Of a stretch of DNA of 64,000 nucleotides, positions 49,642-63,000 are shown piece after piece. The notes beneath the pieces are model-generated. The model was given only the letters and a program-made list of their open reading frames with translations, had not been told where the DNA came from and did not search any database. Origin of the DNA: Tolypeutes matacus. Lineage: Eukaryota; Chordata; Mammalia; Cingulata; Chlamyphoridae. The translations under genes and the position numbers were made by a program. Position 1 is the first letter of the stretch. Every line of letters starts with the position of its first letter. The stretch lies in assembly GCA_026826555.1 (NCBI GenBank), contig JAKSZT010038590.1:713367-777366 (forward strand), given 5' to 3'.

Positions 49642-49930
49642 TGACTTTGTATTGGAATTTTTTTTTTAAAAAAGGACAATAAAAATTAGAATCCCAAGGC
49701 ACCCATTCTAATTATTTGAATGTTTTGAGTGACTCTAACAATATAAGACATGTAAATTTTTCTTTTAATTAAATAATATCTTAATGACTTGATTGGGAAA
49801 GCACAATGATTTTCTTATCTAATTTTAAAAGTTGCATGAGGGAGGGGTTGTCATAAATGTTATCTGAAGGGAGGTTGAGATAAAAGTGTTTATGTAGATG
49901 TGGCAAAAGAATTGAACAGAATAACATATT

Positions 49931-50595
49931 TGTCAGCCAAAGGGGTGCTGATGCAAAATACCAGAAATGTGTTGGCCTTTATAAAATATTTACTTGGGGG
50001 TAGAAGTTTACAGTTACAAGGCCATAAAGTATAAGTTACTTCCCTCACCAAAGTCTGTTGCCACATGTTGAAGCAAGATGTCTGCCGATGTCTGCAAGGG
50101 TTCAGGATTCCTTTTCTTCTTAAGACTCCATGGTCACATCTTCTTCCTATATCAGCTGTGGGCTAGGAAAAATGTCATCTCTTTCTTGGGACTTGTTTCT
50201 CTCTGCGATCAGTTGCTCTGCTCTCCACAAGGTCAACTCTAAACTATCAGGTGAATGGTTCAATCTCTTCCCAGGGCTTTTGCCATGTCTAATGTAACTT
50301 TCTTTCTTTCCTCACATATATGCTTCTCTGTGTCTTTACTTCCCAGGGTTTTAGCATTAAATTTCCAACCTCCCATCTCTGTAGTGCCATTTCTCTGTGA
50401 GTCCCCACCCACCAAGGGGTTGGGGACTCAAAATCCTTCTGACATGGCCCAATCAAAGCCTTAATCATTATTTAATCAAGTAAAAGTAAAACCTCTGAAT
50501 CCAATATAATCTAATATATCCACAGGAACAGACCAGTTTACAAACCTAATTCAATATCTATTTTTGGAATTCATAAACAATATCAAGCTTCCACA
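49931..50595 (-). mobile_element. Solo LTR, family of 20049-20587
   Basis: TGTCAGCCAAAGGGGTGCTG, AAGTATAAGTTACTTCC, CACCAAAGTCTGTTGCC, CACCCACCAAGGGG and AATTCATAAACAATATCAA are shared in order with the LTR at 20049-20587, same strand. It is longer by about 120 bp. The frame at 50255-50464 is incidental. Confidence 0.88.
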
Positions 50596-50599
50596 AATC

Positions 50600-51769
50600 A
50601 AATAAAATATTTTATCATTATGTAGAAACCAGTTTATTATTCTATAAAAGTGATTAGTACTCACAAGAAAAATATCAACACTAAAACACTTCTTGCCATC
50701 AGTTCAATCATGTACCTGAATATTTACCCTAGATGCCAAAAGAAAAGTTATACTAAGTATGACCAAATCAATATTAGCACATATTCAATAGACTTGGAAT
50801 TTACAAAGAGAAAGTGTCTGTGATTCTTGACATATTTAATTATAATTAATAAACCTTTAGAAATTTTTTAGAGCAGTTTACATATATATCACTTTAATAA
50901 AAAGTAGAAAACTCCAGGTAACTTGAAATCAACATTGAAACAACAAATTTTGCAAAGGAGGAGATTAGTAAAATTATCATTTATTGAGCCCCTGCTACAG
51001 GAATCTAATTTTGTGTACATTGCTTTATTTCACCTTTGTCAGTAATTAGATGTTTAGACATCAGGAAGATGTGAGTCACAGAAATCAGAAATAGACTAGA
51101 AGTAAAACAAATGAATCTAGAATAGTTCAGAAAATACCAGAATGATTAATCACAATAGGAAGCACAGTCAAGTGTAAAAAAAATGAAAGGACAGATTTGA
51201 AGAAAAAGTAATTTGAAAATGAGAAAAAGTTATAGTATTTTGAAAGAAATAGAACTAAAATGTAATTTCAAAATATTAAAAAACTTGACTCAAACAAATA
51301 TAAAATGAGTACATGGTAAAATTTTATTTGCTATTTCATTGAGAGGAGTATCAGTGGAATGTTAAGATTGATTAAAAGATCATTTATAGAACAAGGATTT
51401 ATAGAATTTATATTAAAATATACAACAACATGATGTTTTTCCCTTTGAAAATTTATTGAAGATGTTATCCATATAGATAAGAATATAGATCATAAGTGTA
51501 AATGAATTTTCACAAACAGAAAATAATCCTAGAAATGTCCAAAACAAGGGAGCAGAATTTGCCCTCTCTCCAGAATACTCCATTGTGCTGTGTTTTAATT
51601 AAGATTGGAAAATTTGTCTAAGAAGGATCTATTGAAAATCTTTTTGTCTCATGGTTTGGACCCAGTTGAAACTTATTTATTCTACTAGGTTGTGGAAATG
51701 CATGTACACAAGAAAGGAGTTGCCTTTTCACAGTGGGATTTATTAGTTTACAAGCTTACTCAAGGAACA
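50600..51769. other. AT-rich stretch with MIR-like relic
   Basis: About 50975-51120 resembles MIR (ATCATTTATTGAGCCCCTGC, then TACATTGCTTTATTTCACC). The rest, including A-rich 51120-51500, is unassigned. Confidence 0.5.
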
Positions 51770-51905
51770 TGGTAGTATTTACTTAATTAGAAGGCACATG
51801 GTAGGCAGGGCAGATAATTCTGGTTGATATGCTATTCTGTGATCCTGAGGGACAGAATTATTTTGTACAAAGGCCCTGTGCCCTGCATACATGCACCAAA
51901 AGTCC
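51770..51905 (-). mobile_element. Small ERVL internal fragment
   Basis: GCAGGGCAGATAATTCTGGT, TTTTGTACAAAGGCCCT and CATACATGCACCAA match 7415-7510 in the first ERVL pol copy, same orientation. It is too short to place further. Confidence 0.72.
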
Positions 51906-52049
51906 CATACATATTTCTGATTAATATAAATGAGTTTTGTGTTCTTGCATCATTTAGCTCCATGCCATCTTTTTCCTCCTCCTTTATAGTTTCCAAGAAT
52001 CTTTTGCACACTGCATTGCATTTCTTGGGGTTCAGCTGCTTCCCTGGAC

Positions 52050-52480
52050 CCCATCTCATGTATGGAAGCTTCCCTGTATGATGCACCCATGTCCTCCTGA
52101 ATTTGGGCTCCTGAGCAAGTGCAGTAACACCATGGGAAGCTAAGGCTATATTTTTGCAACAGCTCAGTGGCCCAAATGAAGGAGAATGGGTTGTAATCCA
52201 TATTACTGAGGACTTGATAAAAAGAAGTCACTGGAAGCCAGAGATTGGAGAAGGCCACAAAGGAAGAAGCCAGAAATCAGTGGGAACAATAAGAGTATAT
52301 TCAAGCTGTGGTACTAGCCCAGGAATTCAGAGGAAGGCAGCAAGCCAGCACCTGAAAGTTACAGACTTTGGGTAGAATGCAAGCCTTTTTGATAACTTGA
52401 ATTTGGACATCTAACCTTTAAAACCATGAGCCAATAAATTCCTCATGGGTTGGTATCTGTCATAAAATTCTGGCAAACAA
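52050..52480 (+). mobile_element. Probable MaLR-type LTR
   Basis: The 3' part (GAGCCAATAAATTCCTC, GGTATCTGTCATAAAATTCT, GGCAAACAAAAA) has the usual poly-A signal and end of MaLR/ERVL LTRs in sense. The start is not fixed. Confidence 0.55.
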
Positions 52481-52524
52481 AAAGGGCTTTTTGACAGACT
52501 GATGTGATACATATTAAGGTTTTG

Positions 52525-55500
52525 TTACATCAATTGGCTCACGAGTTGACTGTGGGATTGCCAAGTCCGAATTCTGTAGTGCAGACTTTGAGTTGGAAAC
52601 TCCCAAGAAGGCGAAGGTAAATTTCCCAGTAGAAGCTGGCTTGCTGAAGTAGCAGCAGAATTGTTTCTTTCTGTCTTCTGAAATACTCAGTTCTGGCTTT
52701 TAAGACCTCCAAATTATTGGATGAGGACATTCCTCATATTGCTGTTGACAATCTCCTTTGTTTATTTTAGATGACATGAGTTGTAAATTCAATCAACCAA
52801 TTATAGATGCAAATCCATATTTGAAATATCTTCAGAGTGACAGGCAAGTGTAACTTGTCAAATCAACTGGACACCATAATCTACCCAAGATGAAACATGA
52901 ATTAATTTTCCCAGTCTACTGTTTCTCAGTTTGGCATTCCTACAATAGAGTTCAATAACATAGCCATACTTCTTCCTAACATGATACAACTACCCTGTCT
53001 ACAATAGATAATGCACTCTTTTCTGAGAAGAGTGTGTGAGTCCTTGATGATATTCAGACTTACTCTGAAACTTTAATACTATCACATAAAGTATATACAA
53101 TTTATGTTTATGCAAAGGGGACAAAATGTAAGAGAGGGGATTTTAAAAAGATAGTTGTAGTTGTTTTATACATATATATGTTACAACCCAGCTTCTGGAA
53201 AGCAAAGGTCGGGGTGGCTGCAGGACCAAATGATACACCTTGTACAATAATCAGACTGAAGTTTTATTTATTACAATGTATGGACAGGAGAGATTCTCTT
53301 TGGTGGAGGTGGTCCAGAGAATGAAGCTAGCACACTACAAAGAGGTGGAAAAATGAGAATCAATGTATAGGGTCTCACAACAAAGACATTTTATTACAGA
53401 GCTCCTGATACTGTTACATACATATGATCTGGTGATTTTTTTGTACAAAGAAACTGCACAGCATGGAGAAAATTACAGACTCTGATACCATCTGAATTGT
53501 TGCCCTGTGAGGAGGTTTGTTATATTATAACTTGTGTCCTGGAGCATGCAGGTGGCTACATATTGCAGGCTGCACTTTCCCTAGGGAGGGGACCCATTGT
53601 ACCCATATATATATGTCAGTGTGTGACTATCAGTGGAGATATATATAATCATATCAAGGTAAGGAAAAATGCTCAACAATTACTGCCTTTCTTTCTGCAA
53701 TTGATCACATGGTCATAATATTTATAACTACCTTCATCCACTACCCATTCCATGTTCCCTTTACCCTCAGCATGCAACTCAGCTCATTATCATCTTTTGC
53801 TTGGTGGGCACCCCAAACCTTCATTCCTGAAGGATCTATTATTTGTCCTTACTGGATTGGGTTATTGAAGTATTCCATTGACCTTAATCGCAGAGCATGG
53901 AAGTACTAAGAAATGTCCTAAGTGATTTGTTATATAACAGACATACTCTTCCTTGTCCCTATTACTAAACCAATTCTTTTTGCTAAGAAGATCAATCATC
54001 CCATCCAGTATAATAAATCCTTTTTAATTATTGATTGAAAGGCATGAGGAAAAAAAATTGACCAGATGGCCATCTTATGTTAAAGTTGCATTTACTAGTG
54101 GAAGAGTTCCTCCCTTTGGAAACCATTAGGCAATCAGAGCTTAATATCACAGGGAAATTAAACACAAATTTTGCTAGTGAATCACAAAGATAATAGTAAT
54201 TGGTACCATTCCCATTTCCACCCTGTGATTCCTCGCCCCACAAATTCTGGCTATGGAAGAAACGGCACCATAGAGTACACACTGATTTAGGACATAGACA
54301 GCCCACTGATCAACATTTCATCAGCCCTGCAAGGCATTTCCACCCTTCTTACATTGTAATGGAGTCTTCACAAAGCCATACCATGTTTCTATCAATGTGA
54401 TTGCTTCAGGATTATGGAGCTCATGCCAAGGTTAATTAATACCATGAATGGCCACATCTAATTTTCAATGAAGTGATTTCCTGGAGCAGAAGCAATACTT
54501 GTGGAATAATATTATGGTAAATAAGGCATTTTAAGGGCCACAAATGGTAGTTTTGGCAGAAGCCTAATGTGCTTGGTTGGCAATTAAGTATTTAGGGTAA
54601 TTATCCTTTGCATTATGTACAAAATGCTGTCCTTTCCATCATAAAACTGGCCTAATGTAATCAATCTGCCACCATTTACTAGGGTGATCATTCTGTGGAA
54701 TGGACATATCAAGAACTGAATGTTGGTCTCTGCTACTGACAGACTGGACACTCAGTTGTGGATTTAGTCAGTTCAGCCTTGATGAATGGAAGTCCATGTT
54801 GCTGAGCCTATGCATAAACTCCATCTCTACCAATATGACCTCTTTGTTCATGAACCCTTGGTCAATGACAGGAGTAACTGAAAAAAAGAGGCTGACTGTT
54901 ATCCACAGAACTGGTCACTCTATATATTGATTATAAAATCCTCCTGTGCTAAAGACACCATCTCATAGCATTCATATCAGAAACAAATATCTTCATGTTT
55001 TTCATCCATTAAGAAAGAGTCATCCACATACATCTTCCCCAAACCATTTAGATACCATTTTTCAAATAATGTTCCTTCAAAATCTGAAGCACACAGTGAA
55101 AACATTGTTCACAGCCCATGGATGTGTATACAAATACACATCTAGGCATTTCTTCTTCCAAGCAAAATGAAAAAGCAGGTACACTGCTTGAGACTCTGCA
55201 CACTGGGAGAATTTCCCTTCACATTGTCCTTCATGGATGTCTTAGAAAAGGGCTGTAGGTTTCTAGCTGTGTGCTTTTGGGTGGTGTCTGTATATTGTGT
55301 AAAACCATCTGTAAATAAGGTACAAGTTTTCTTGTAAGGATCTCCCAAAAGCCATAGCTCTGGGCTGGGAGAGAGAATTCAAGGTGGCAGGGGTGATTTC
55401 CATGGTATTTGAGCCACTTCTTCAAGTAACTTACTTGTGCCTTTGGTGCCTGCTACAGCCCAGCCTCATAGAAACCACTTCCATTTGATGATGGGGTGCT

Positions 55501-56530
55501 GCAGTGCAAGCCCAATTTAATGGCTTGGTGTGTTGGACAATACCCATTTCATGGCAGGGAGCTCAGGTCTTACAGTAATTAGGTGGCCTGGGGTTAAGCA
55601 TTTAGTTTCTAATAAGTCCCAGAGGCAGGCCAAATCTCTTTCTCAAAAGAAGATTATCTGCAGAGGATACAAGTGTTGCTCCAACATCCCACATGTCTGT
55701 GCTGTTTTTCTCATATAGAGGTTTGAGAAATGCTAAATCAGCATTTCTATTTGTCACTGACACTTTAGGCAACATTTGATATCTTGGATCATTATAGCCC
55801 AAGTGGCAAAGCAGCTTGCACAGCAGTCTGGACCTGTTAAAGAGACTCATTTTATTTCAGTCCACACTCAAAATTAGCACCATTTAGGTTACTTGGTAAA
55901 TGGGCCAGAATAGCACACACAGATGAGAAAAAAGTTAGTTTTAAAATGCTTGGAGGCCAATTAAGCATTGTGCCTCTTTTATGGTTGGAGGATAAGCCAG
56001 ATGCAACAGCTTATCCTTCATCTTAACAGGCATAATTTAACATTGTCTCATCAACTGGGTGCCTAGAAATTTCACTGAGGTGAATGTTCCCTGATTTTTT
56101 CTTGAATTTATTACCCTTACATTAATATGCAAATGTGTTCCCAGTAAGTTTAGAGTAGTTGCTACTTCTGGTTCCTTAAGTCCAAACAGCATATTATCAA
56201 TTTAATAGACCAGTTTGATGTATTCTAAAAAGGTGTCAATGTACCTGCAGAATATATTATGACATTGGCCTGAAGATTTGTTATACCCTGGAGAAGGATG
56301 GTGAAGAGGTTTTGTTGGGCTTCCCAGCTTAAAGAAAATCATTAAGTTCTAAATAAATAAAAAAAGTATTTTCCAAATCAATGGTGACATACCATGTACC
56401 TGGGGATGTGCTAATTTGTTCAAGACATGATACCATATCATGAAACAGCAGCTGCAATTAGGGTAATGGTTTACTTTATGGTAATTCACTGTCATCCTCC
56501 AAGATCAATCTATTTTCTGCACAGGAAATA
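52525..56530 (-). mobile_element. Truncated ERVL provirus (3' LTR, pol)
   Basis: The minus-strand LTR at 52525-52878 (opening GGTGTCCAGTTGATTTGACA) is followed by a polypurine-like GGGTAGATTA and internal sequence. 53690-54940 aligns with the pol 3' part at 13140-14280, and 55200-56465 aligns with 7440-8600. At 56480-56530 is the start of the reverse transcriptase coding region, where the sequence stops at the next LTR. About 3.2 kb of pol-type interior remains after removing the 427-bp nested LTR. Gag and the 5' LTR are lost. Stops and frameshifts abound. Confidence 0.8.
53179..53605 (-). mobile_element. Solo LTR nested in ERVL, 6-bp target duplication
   Basis: It runs TGTTACAACC to TTGTACCCA, flanked by TATATA at 53173-53178 and 53606-53611. 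AATAAATAAA on the minus strand supplies its poly-A signal. It is in the same family as 4546-4987 and appears better preserved. The flank is AT-rich, so the target duplication is suggestive rather than proven. Confidence 0.85.
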
Positions 56531-56574
56531 GGAGAGATGAATGGGAATGTAGTGAAATCATTGCATGTGTATTT

Positions 56575-57068
56575 TCTTTTCTTTTCTTTTTTTTTTTTGG
56601 CTTTAATAAAGGGTATTTATTTGGGTAAACGTTTACAGATACAAGGCCCTAAAGAGTCGAACTCAAGGTACCATAAGAGGTACTTCCTCACCCAAAATCA
56701 GTTGCCACATGTTGAAGCAAGATGATAGGTGATGTCTTTGAAGGTTTAGCATTCCTATTTCCTCTTAAGACTCCATGGACCCAGCTCTTTCCGATCTCGG
56801 CTCTAGGCTATAGAGCTCATTTCTTTCCAGGCTCAGCTCCTCTGTTGTCTTCACAAGATCAGCTGTAAACTATCAGGTGAATGGCTTATCTCTCTTCCCG
56901 GGGCCACAACATACTCTTCCATGTCTATGGAGCTCCCTTCCTCAGCTTATCATCCGCTGTGTATCTCTTTCCCCATCTTCTTGATTCTGAATCCATGTAT
57001 ATAGCCCACAAACGGAGTGCAGACCCAAACTGCATTACCCTAATGGCATGGCCAAATCAAAGCACTAA
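56575..57068 (-). mobile_element. LTR fragment, family of 49931-50595
   Basis: GGGTATTTATTTGGGTAAAC, then CAGTTGCCACATGTTGAAGC and AAACTATCAGGTGAATGG match 49965-50255 in order, same strand. The high-coordinate part is missing; a SINE scrap and the L1 follow. The 159-codon plus frame at 56881-57360 spans the LTR, SINE and L1 and cannot be a gene. Confidence 0.8.
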
Positions 57069-57074
57069 TCTTTT

Positions 57075-57118
57075 TATTAAGGATTTATTTATTTATTTCT
57101 CCACCCTCCCTTTGTTGC
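57075..57118 (-). mobile_element. DAS-type SINE 3' end scrap
   Basis: AAGGATTTATTTATTTATTTC then TCCACCCTCCC is the antisense tail of the SINE family (compare 25585-25620 and the 34010 tail). The tRNA-like head is absent, and the L1 3' end abuts it. Confidence 0.65.
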
Positions 57119-60090
57119 TTTTTAAAAAATATTTTAAAAGATGCTTAGATTACATAAATGTTACCAAAAAAATTACAGGGATTTCATTGTTCCCCACCTC
57201 CCACACCTCCCACAACCTCCCACATAAACATCTTTCATTAGTGTGGCACATCACCTGCAATGGATATACACATCCTGGGGCTTTGCCACTAAGCATGGAC
57301 CATAGCTCGCATTGTAGAACACACTCTCTCCCACACAGTTCTGCTGCATGTTTATGCTGATGTAAAATATATCTGTCATTGCAATGTCACTCGGATAATT
57401 CCTAAGTCCCAAAAAAGCCCCTGTATTACAGCTGCTTTTCCCTCTCCCTGCCCTGAAAACATCCAGTGGCCACTGGCTCTACATCAACATTGTAATTTCT
57501 TCCATTGTTTGAATCACAATATGTCTACAACAGAATTCAAGTAAGTCCACTCTAGTCCATAGCTCTTCCCCCAAACCTGAGGAGTCTGGGATGGTGATGT
57601 CCACTCCACCTCCAAGTGAGAGGGGCTCTTATATCCCATGGTTAAAATGGATGGGATTATCCTTCCTGCAGCTGCAGGCTCTCCCCATTCCCTGGGATGG
57701 CTGCTGTCCATCATCATCTCCTTTCCAGGGGTCTTGGGTGAGTCCATTGGGCTGTGGAGTAGGAGTTGCAGCTCCACTGAAATTCCAGGCACAGCTGGCA
57801 CATGGGCAGGCCAGTCTCCAGGATCAGGAAGTACACCTACCAACTCCAGCATGACATATAGGTTTGAAGAGAAGGGACTGATAGACCATGTGGAGGGAGG
57901 ACTTATTTGAGTCCAACTCTGTAACTCTCAGGAGCAAAGATTCCAAAGTATAGCCCAGTGATAAGACATCAATCTCTGGAGCTATCCCCCCTTATATAGG
58001 ACATGGTTGTCTCCAGAACCCTTAAGAGCCCCTTTGTTTAGGGTGATATCCAGTTTGGTGTTATATGAAATCCTACTGAGGTATGCATAAGCATTACTTC
58101 TGGGATGACCTACCGACTCTCTTTGAAGGGTCTTAGCCACATGAACTCATTTGTCTTTACCCTTTCCCCCTTTTATTCAAGGTCTTTTTCCAGTTGTATT
58201 GCCAGTTGGCTCTTGGTAGTAATCCCTTGTTGCCAGGGAGGCTCATCCCCGGGAGTCATGTCCCCACACTGGGGGGAATGTAATGCATTCATATGCTGAG
58301 TTTGGCTTAGAGAGAGGCCACATTTGAGCAACAAGGAGGCTCTCAGCTTGCAACCCTTAGGCACCCCTTAACAATAGGTGAAGTTTCAATTACAAGGGCA
58401 AAGACTCATAAGGCTAGTCATCAATAATATGAACACTTCAGTGGACAATCCTCCTTAGCCAGACACTGCCCCTGCACTTGGGAGACTGTTGTTGCTCCCT
58501 TGGAGAATGTGACAGAGTTCTCCAGGCTGGGAATTCAGTATTCTCTCATTTATTGAATGACTCTCTACCCACTGTGACCATGCTCCACCCTTTGATCATT
58601 TGAACAATTTTATATATCATTTATGTATATTCAGGTGAACTTCCTCCCATGAAACCCCCATCCCTGAGACCCCACCAACAATCCTCTCCAACCTCTGTTG
58701 TAACCCTTTTGTGATCCAAACCTTGCTTAAAGATGAAGCCCATATAATAGCCAAATATAATTAATAGGAAAATGAAATAATAATGATAAGTTTAAATGTA
58801 AGATCTAAAATACATGGAAACTTAAAAAAAAAAACACTAAAAAATGAAATTAAAGGTTTGGGATTCAAAAAATGGGAAAAAACAAAAAAAATTAAAAAAA
58901 ATTTAATATTTTTTCTTCTATGACTGCATTATCAGGTGTCCAGTCTTACCATAGCACCTTCCCTCTCTCACTCCCCAGTGTCTCCCAAATTTTCATTTAA
59001 TTTTCAAAGAAGTTTTAGGTCACAGCAAAGTCACACACAGAATACTAGAGACTCTCATATACCCAACTTCCTTCCCCTTTCCTCACCCCATAATAAAATA
59101 TTTTTGTATGTGAATGGTAGTATTGTTATAACTGTCATACTGATAGTGAAACATAGCTACTAAACATTCTTAATGGTTTACAGTTTAGTTTACATTTTAG
59201 ACAGTACAATTAAATAATTTTTGATGATATTTACCATGTCCTGTGTCCATCACTGTAAGGTAATGAAAAACATTTCCCCTGACCACTAAATACACCCTAT
59301 TTGATCTATTCTGTTCCTCCCCCTGGGGCACATGATACCCCCTTGTCTTGACTCATCGGATGACAAGATTCATAGTTACATGCAACAAGAGGTTTTGACA
59401 CACTGATTGTACTCTCCTATTAGGATCCACCCTTGCTCATGAGAGATGCCCACTTGTCTGTTTCTAGGTGAATCGGTTCCCACAAAGATAGGGGTCCATC
59501 TCCTTTCCTCTCACTGTGTGGGTCTCCACCCACTGACAAAACACATTATGACAGGTTGAACACTCACACACTCCCCAGAAGCCTACTCCAGATGTGCCCC
59601 ATCCTGAATGCCCCCCCTCAACAAACACCCTAAACCAGTGACACTCCCTTGTCATATTGCCATAAGAGCATTCCCACCCCTGCACTTTCAACCTCATACA
59701 CACAAATCCCAAGTATTCACCTGGTCCCTCTCCCATCTGTCCCCCCAGTATCCTGGGTATTCTAACCTGACCTTCCTAATCTACCCACCTGTTAACCTTG
59801 CACCACCAAACTCAGTAATGTCATTACCTACCTGTCCTATCCTTCAATATGCAACTATACTCTATCACTTTACCATAGATTATGTCTGTATGGGTGATGG
59901 CTCACAACTTTCTCTTCTCTTTCTCTCTCTTGTTAACCTATCTTTCAACAATGGTTCTCAGAGATTGCTCACTTTCCTCAATTCATATCAGTGAGGTCAC
60001 GTACTGTTCATCCTTCAATGCCTGGCTTGCTTCACTCAACATAAGGTCTTCAAGATTCATCGATGTTATTCCGTGTTAGTACTTTATTCC
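57119..60090 (-). mobile_element. L1 3' UTR, about 3 kb
   Basis: Between the L1 ORF2 end near 60100 and the A-rich 3' end (AAAATATTTTTTAAAAAG on the minus strand) lies about 3 kb with no reading frame that fits L1 proteins. Its last 650 bp recur as independent 5'-truncated insertions at 41040-41673 and 47262-47318, so this end is the true L1 3' terminus. Mammalian L1 3' UTRs are usually some hundreds of bases, so the length is notable, or a second element is hidden within. Frames at 57514-57910, 58105 and 59608-59994 have no recognisable domain. Confidence 0.75.
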
Positions 60091-63000
60091 TTCTTACAGC
60101 TGAGTAATATTACATTGTATGTATGTACCACATTTTGTTTATCCATTCATCTGTTGATGAGCACCGGGATCGATTCCAACTTTTGGGAATAGTGAGCAAT
60201 GCCACTATGAACATTGGTGGGCATATATCTGTTCGTGTCTTTGCTTTCAATTTTTCTGGGTTTATAACCAGTAGTGGAATTGCTGGATCATACAGAAGAT
60301 CTATTGTTAGTTTTCTGAGGAACCGCCAAACTGTCCTTCACAGTGGCTGGACCATTCCACAATCCCACCAGCAGTGGGTGAGGGTTCCCATTCCTCCACA
60401 TCTTCTCTAACACTTATAGACTGCTGTATTTTTAATAGCAGCCATTCTATTGGGTGTAAGAAGGTATCTCATTGTAGTTTTGATTTGCATTTCCCTAATA
60501 ACTGGTGATGTAGAGCATGTTTTCATGTTCTTCTTAATCATTTGTATTTCTTCCTTGGAGAAGTGTCTTTTCAGGTCACTTGACCATTTTTTAAATGGGT
60601 TGTCTGTCTTTTTATTTTCAAGGTGTAGGATTTCTTTAATGTGCAGGATTTTAGGCTCCTATCAGATATATGGTTGCCAAATATTTTCTCCCATTGGGTA
60701 GGCTGCCATTTTATTTTCTTGATAACATCCTTTGAGGTGCAGAAGTTTTTAATTTTAAGGAGATCTCATTTATCTGTTTTTACTTTTGCTACTCGTGCTT
60801 TGCTTGTGAAGTTCATGAAACCATTTCCTATTATAAGCTCCTGTAGATGCTCCCCTACATTACCTTCCAAGGTCTTTATGGTTTTGGCACTTATATTTAG
60901 ATCTTTGATCCATCTTGAGTTGATTTTTATTTTAGGTGCGAGACGGTGTTCCTCTCTCATTCTTTTGGATATGGATATCCAGTTCTCCAAGCACCACTTT
61001 TTGAAGGGGCCATTCTCTCCCGGCTGAGTGGGCTTGGTGGCCTTGTCAAATATTCTTCCATTTATTTAAGTCTTCTTTGATTTCCTTTAACCGTGTTGTA
61101 TAGTTTTCTGTATATAAGTCCTTTGCATCTTTAGTTAAATTTATTCCTAGGTATTTGATTTTATTAGTTACTATTGTAAATAGTATTTTTTTTTCTTGAT
61201 TTCCTCCTCAGATTGCTCATTGTTGGTGTAAAGAAATGCTACTGATTTTTGAGCATTGATCTTATAGCCTGTGATGTTGCTGAACTCCTTTGTAAGTTTT
61301 AGAAGTTTTGTTGGAAATTTCTCAGGACTTTTTACATATAGGATCATGCCATCTGCAAATAATGACATTTTTACATCTTCTTTTCCAATTAGTATAATTT
61401 TATATCTTTTTCTTGCCTCAGTGCTCAAGCAAGTACTGCTCAGATGATGCTAAATAGGAGTGGTGATAGGGGACATCCTGTCACAGAGGGAAGGTTTTTA
61501 GGATTTCACCAATGAAGATGATGTTAGCTTTGGGTTTTTCATATATACCCTTTATCATGTTTTAAAAGTTTCCTTCTATTCCTATCTTTTGCAGTGTTTT
61601 TATCAGGAAAGAGGGCTGTATTTTGTTGAATGCTTTTTCTGCATCTATACAGATGATCATGTGACTTTTTTCTTTCAGTCTGTTTATGTTGTGTATTATA
61701 TTGCTTGATTTTCTTATATTGAGCCATCCTTGCATACCCGGGATGAAACCCACTTGGTCATGGTGTATAATTCTTTTGAAATGTTGTTGAATGTGACTAG
61801 CAAGTATTTTTTTTTGTGGATTTTAGCATCTAGGTTCACTAGAGAAAATGGTCTATAATTTTCCTTTCTTGTGATATCTTTGTTTGGCTTTGGTGTTAGG
61901 GTAATGTTCGCATCATAGAATGAGTTCGGCAATGTTCCTTCTACTTCTATTTTTTGGAAAAGCTTAAGCAGGATTGGTGTTAGCTCTTTCTGGAATGTTT
62001 GGTAGAAACCAGCTGTGAAGCCATCTGGTCCTGGGCTCTTCTTAGTTTGGAGGTTTTTGATGACTGAGTCTATATCTTTACTTGTAATTGGACTTTTGAA
62101 TTCATCAACTTTTTCTTTCATCAATGTAGGCTGTTTGTGAGTTTCTAGAAATTTGCCATTTCCTCTAAATTATCATTCTTTTTGGCATATAATTTTTCAA
62201 AGTATCCTCTTATTTCTTTGGGGTCAGTAGTGATATCCCCTTGCTCATTCCGTGTTTTGTGTATTTGCATGTGTTCTCTCTTTTTCTTTGTTAGTCTGGC
62301 GAAGGGTTTGCCAATTTTATTGATCTTGAAGAACCAACTTTTGGTTTTGTTTATTTTTTCTAGTGCTTTCTTATTCTCTATTTGATTTAGTTCTGCTCTA
62401 AACTTTGTTATTTTCTTCTTTCTTCTTTAGGTTTAGTTTGTTGTTGTTTTTCCAATTCCTGCAGGTGTGCAGTTAGGTCTTCATTTTTAGCTCTTTTTCC
62501 TTTTTAATATATGTATTTATGGCTATTAACTTCCCTCTCAGGACAGCTTTGGCTGTATCACATAAGTTTTGATATGTTGTGTTGTCATTTTCATTAGTTT
62601 AAAGGTAGCTACTGCTTTCTTTGAGTTTTCCTTCTTGACCCACTGTTTTTCGAAGAGTGTGCTGTTTAACTTCCATGTCTTTGTGCCTAGTCTGTTTCTC
62701 TGGTCCTTAGTGATTTCCAATTTCATTCCATTGTGGTTGGAGAAGTTTCTTTGTATAATCTCAATCTTTCTGAATTCATTAAGAGTTGTTCTGTGGCATA
62801 ACATGTGGTCTATCTTGGACTATGATCCATGTGCATTCAAGAAAAATGTAAATCCTACTGTATTTGGGTGTAGTGTTCTATATACGTCTATTAGGTCCAG
62901 GTCCTCTAATGTATTATTCAGAGTCTTTGTTTCTTTATTAATTCTCTGTCTAGATGATTTGTCAATTGTGGTTTATGGAATAATAAAGTCCACCACTATA

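Noticed and set aside
56881..57360. 159-codon plus-strand open frame, the longest in the window
   Set aside because: It crosses an LTR, a SINE tail and the antisense 3' end of an L1. It has no domain and is chance.
57514..57910. Overlapping frames of about 90-112 codons on both strands
   Set aside because: They lie in the L1 3' UTR. The same sequence recurs at 41040-41673 without these frames being kept.
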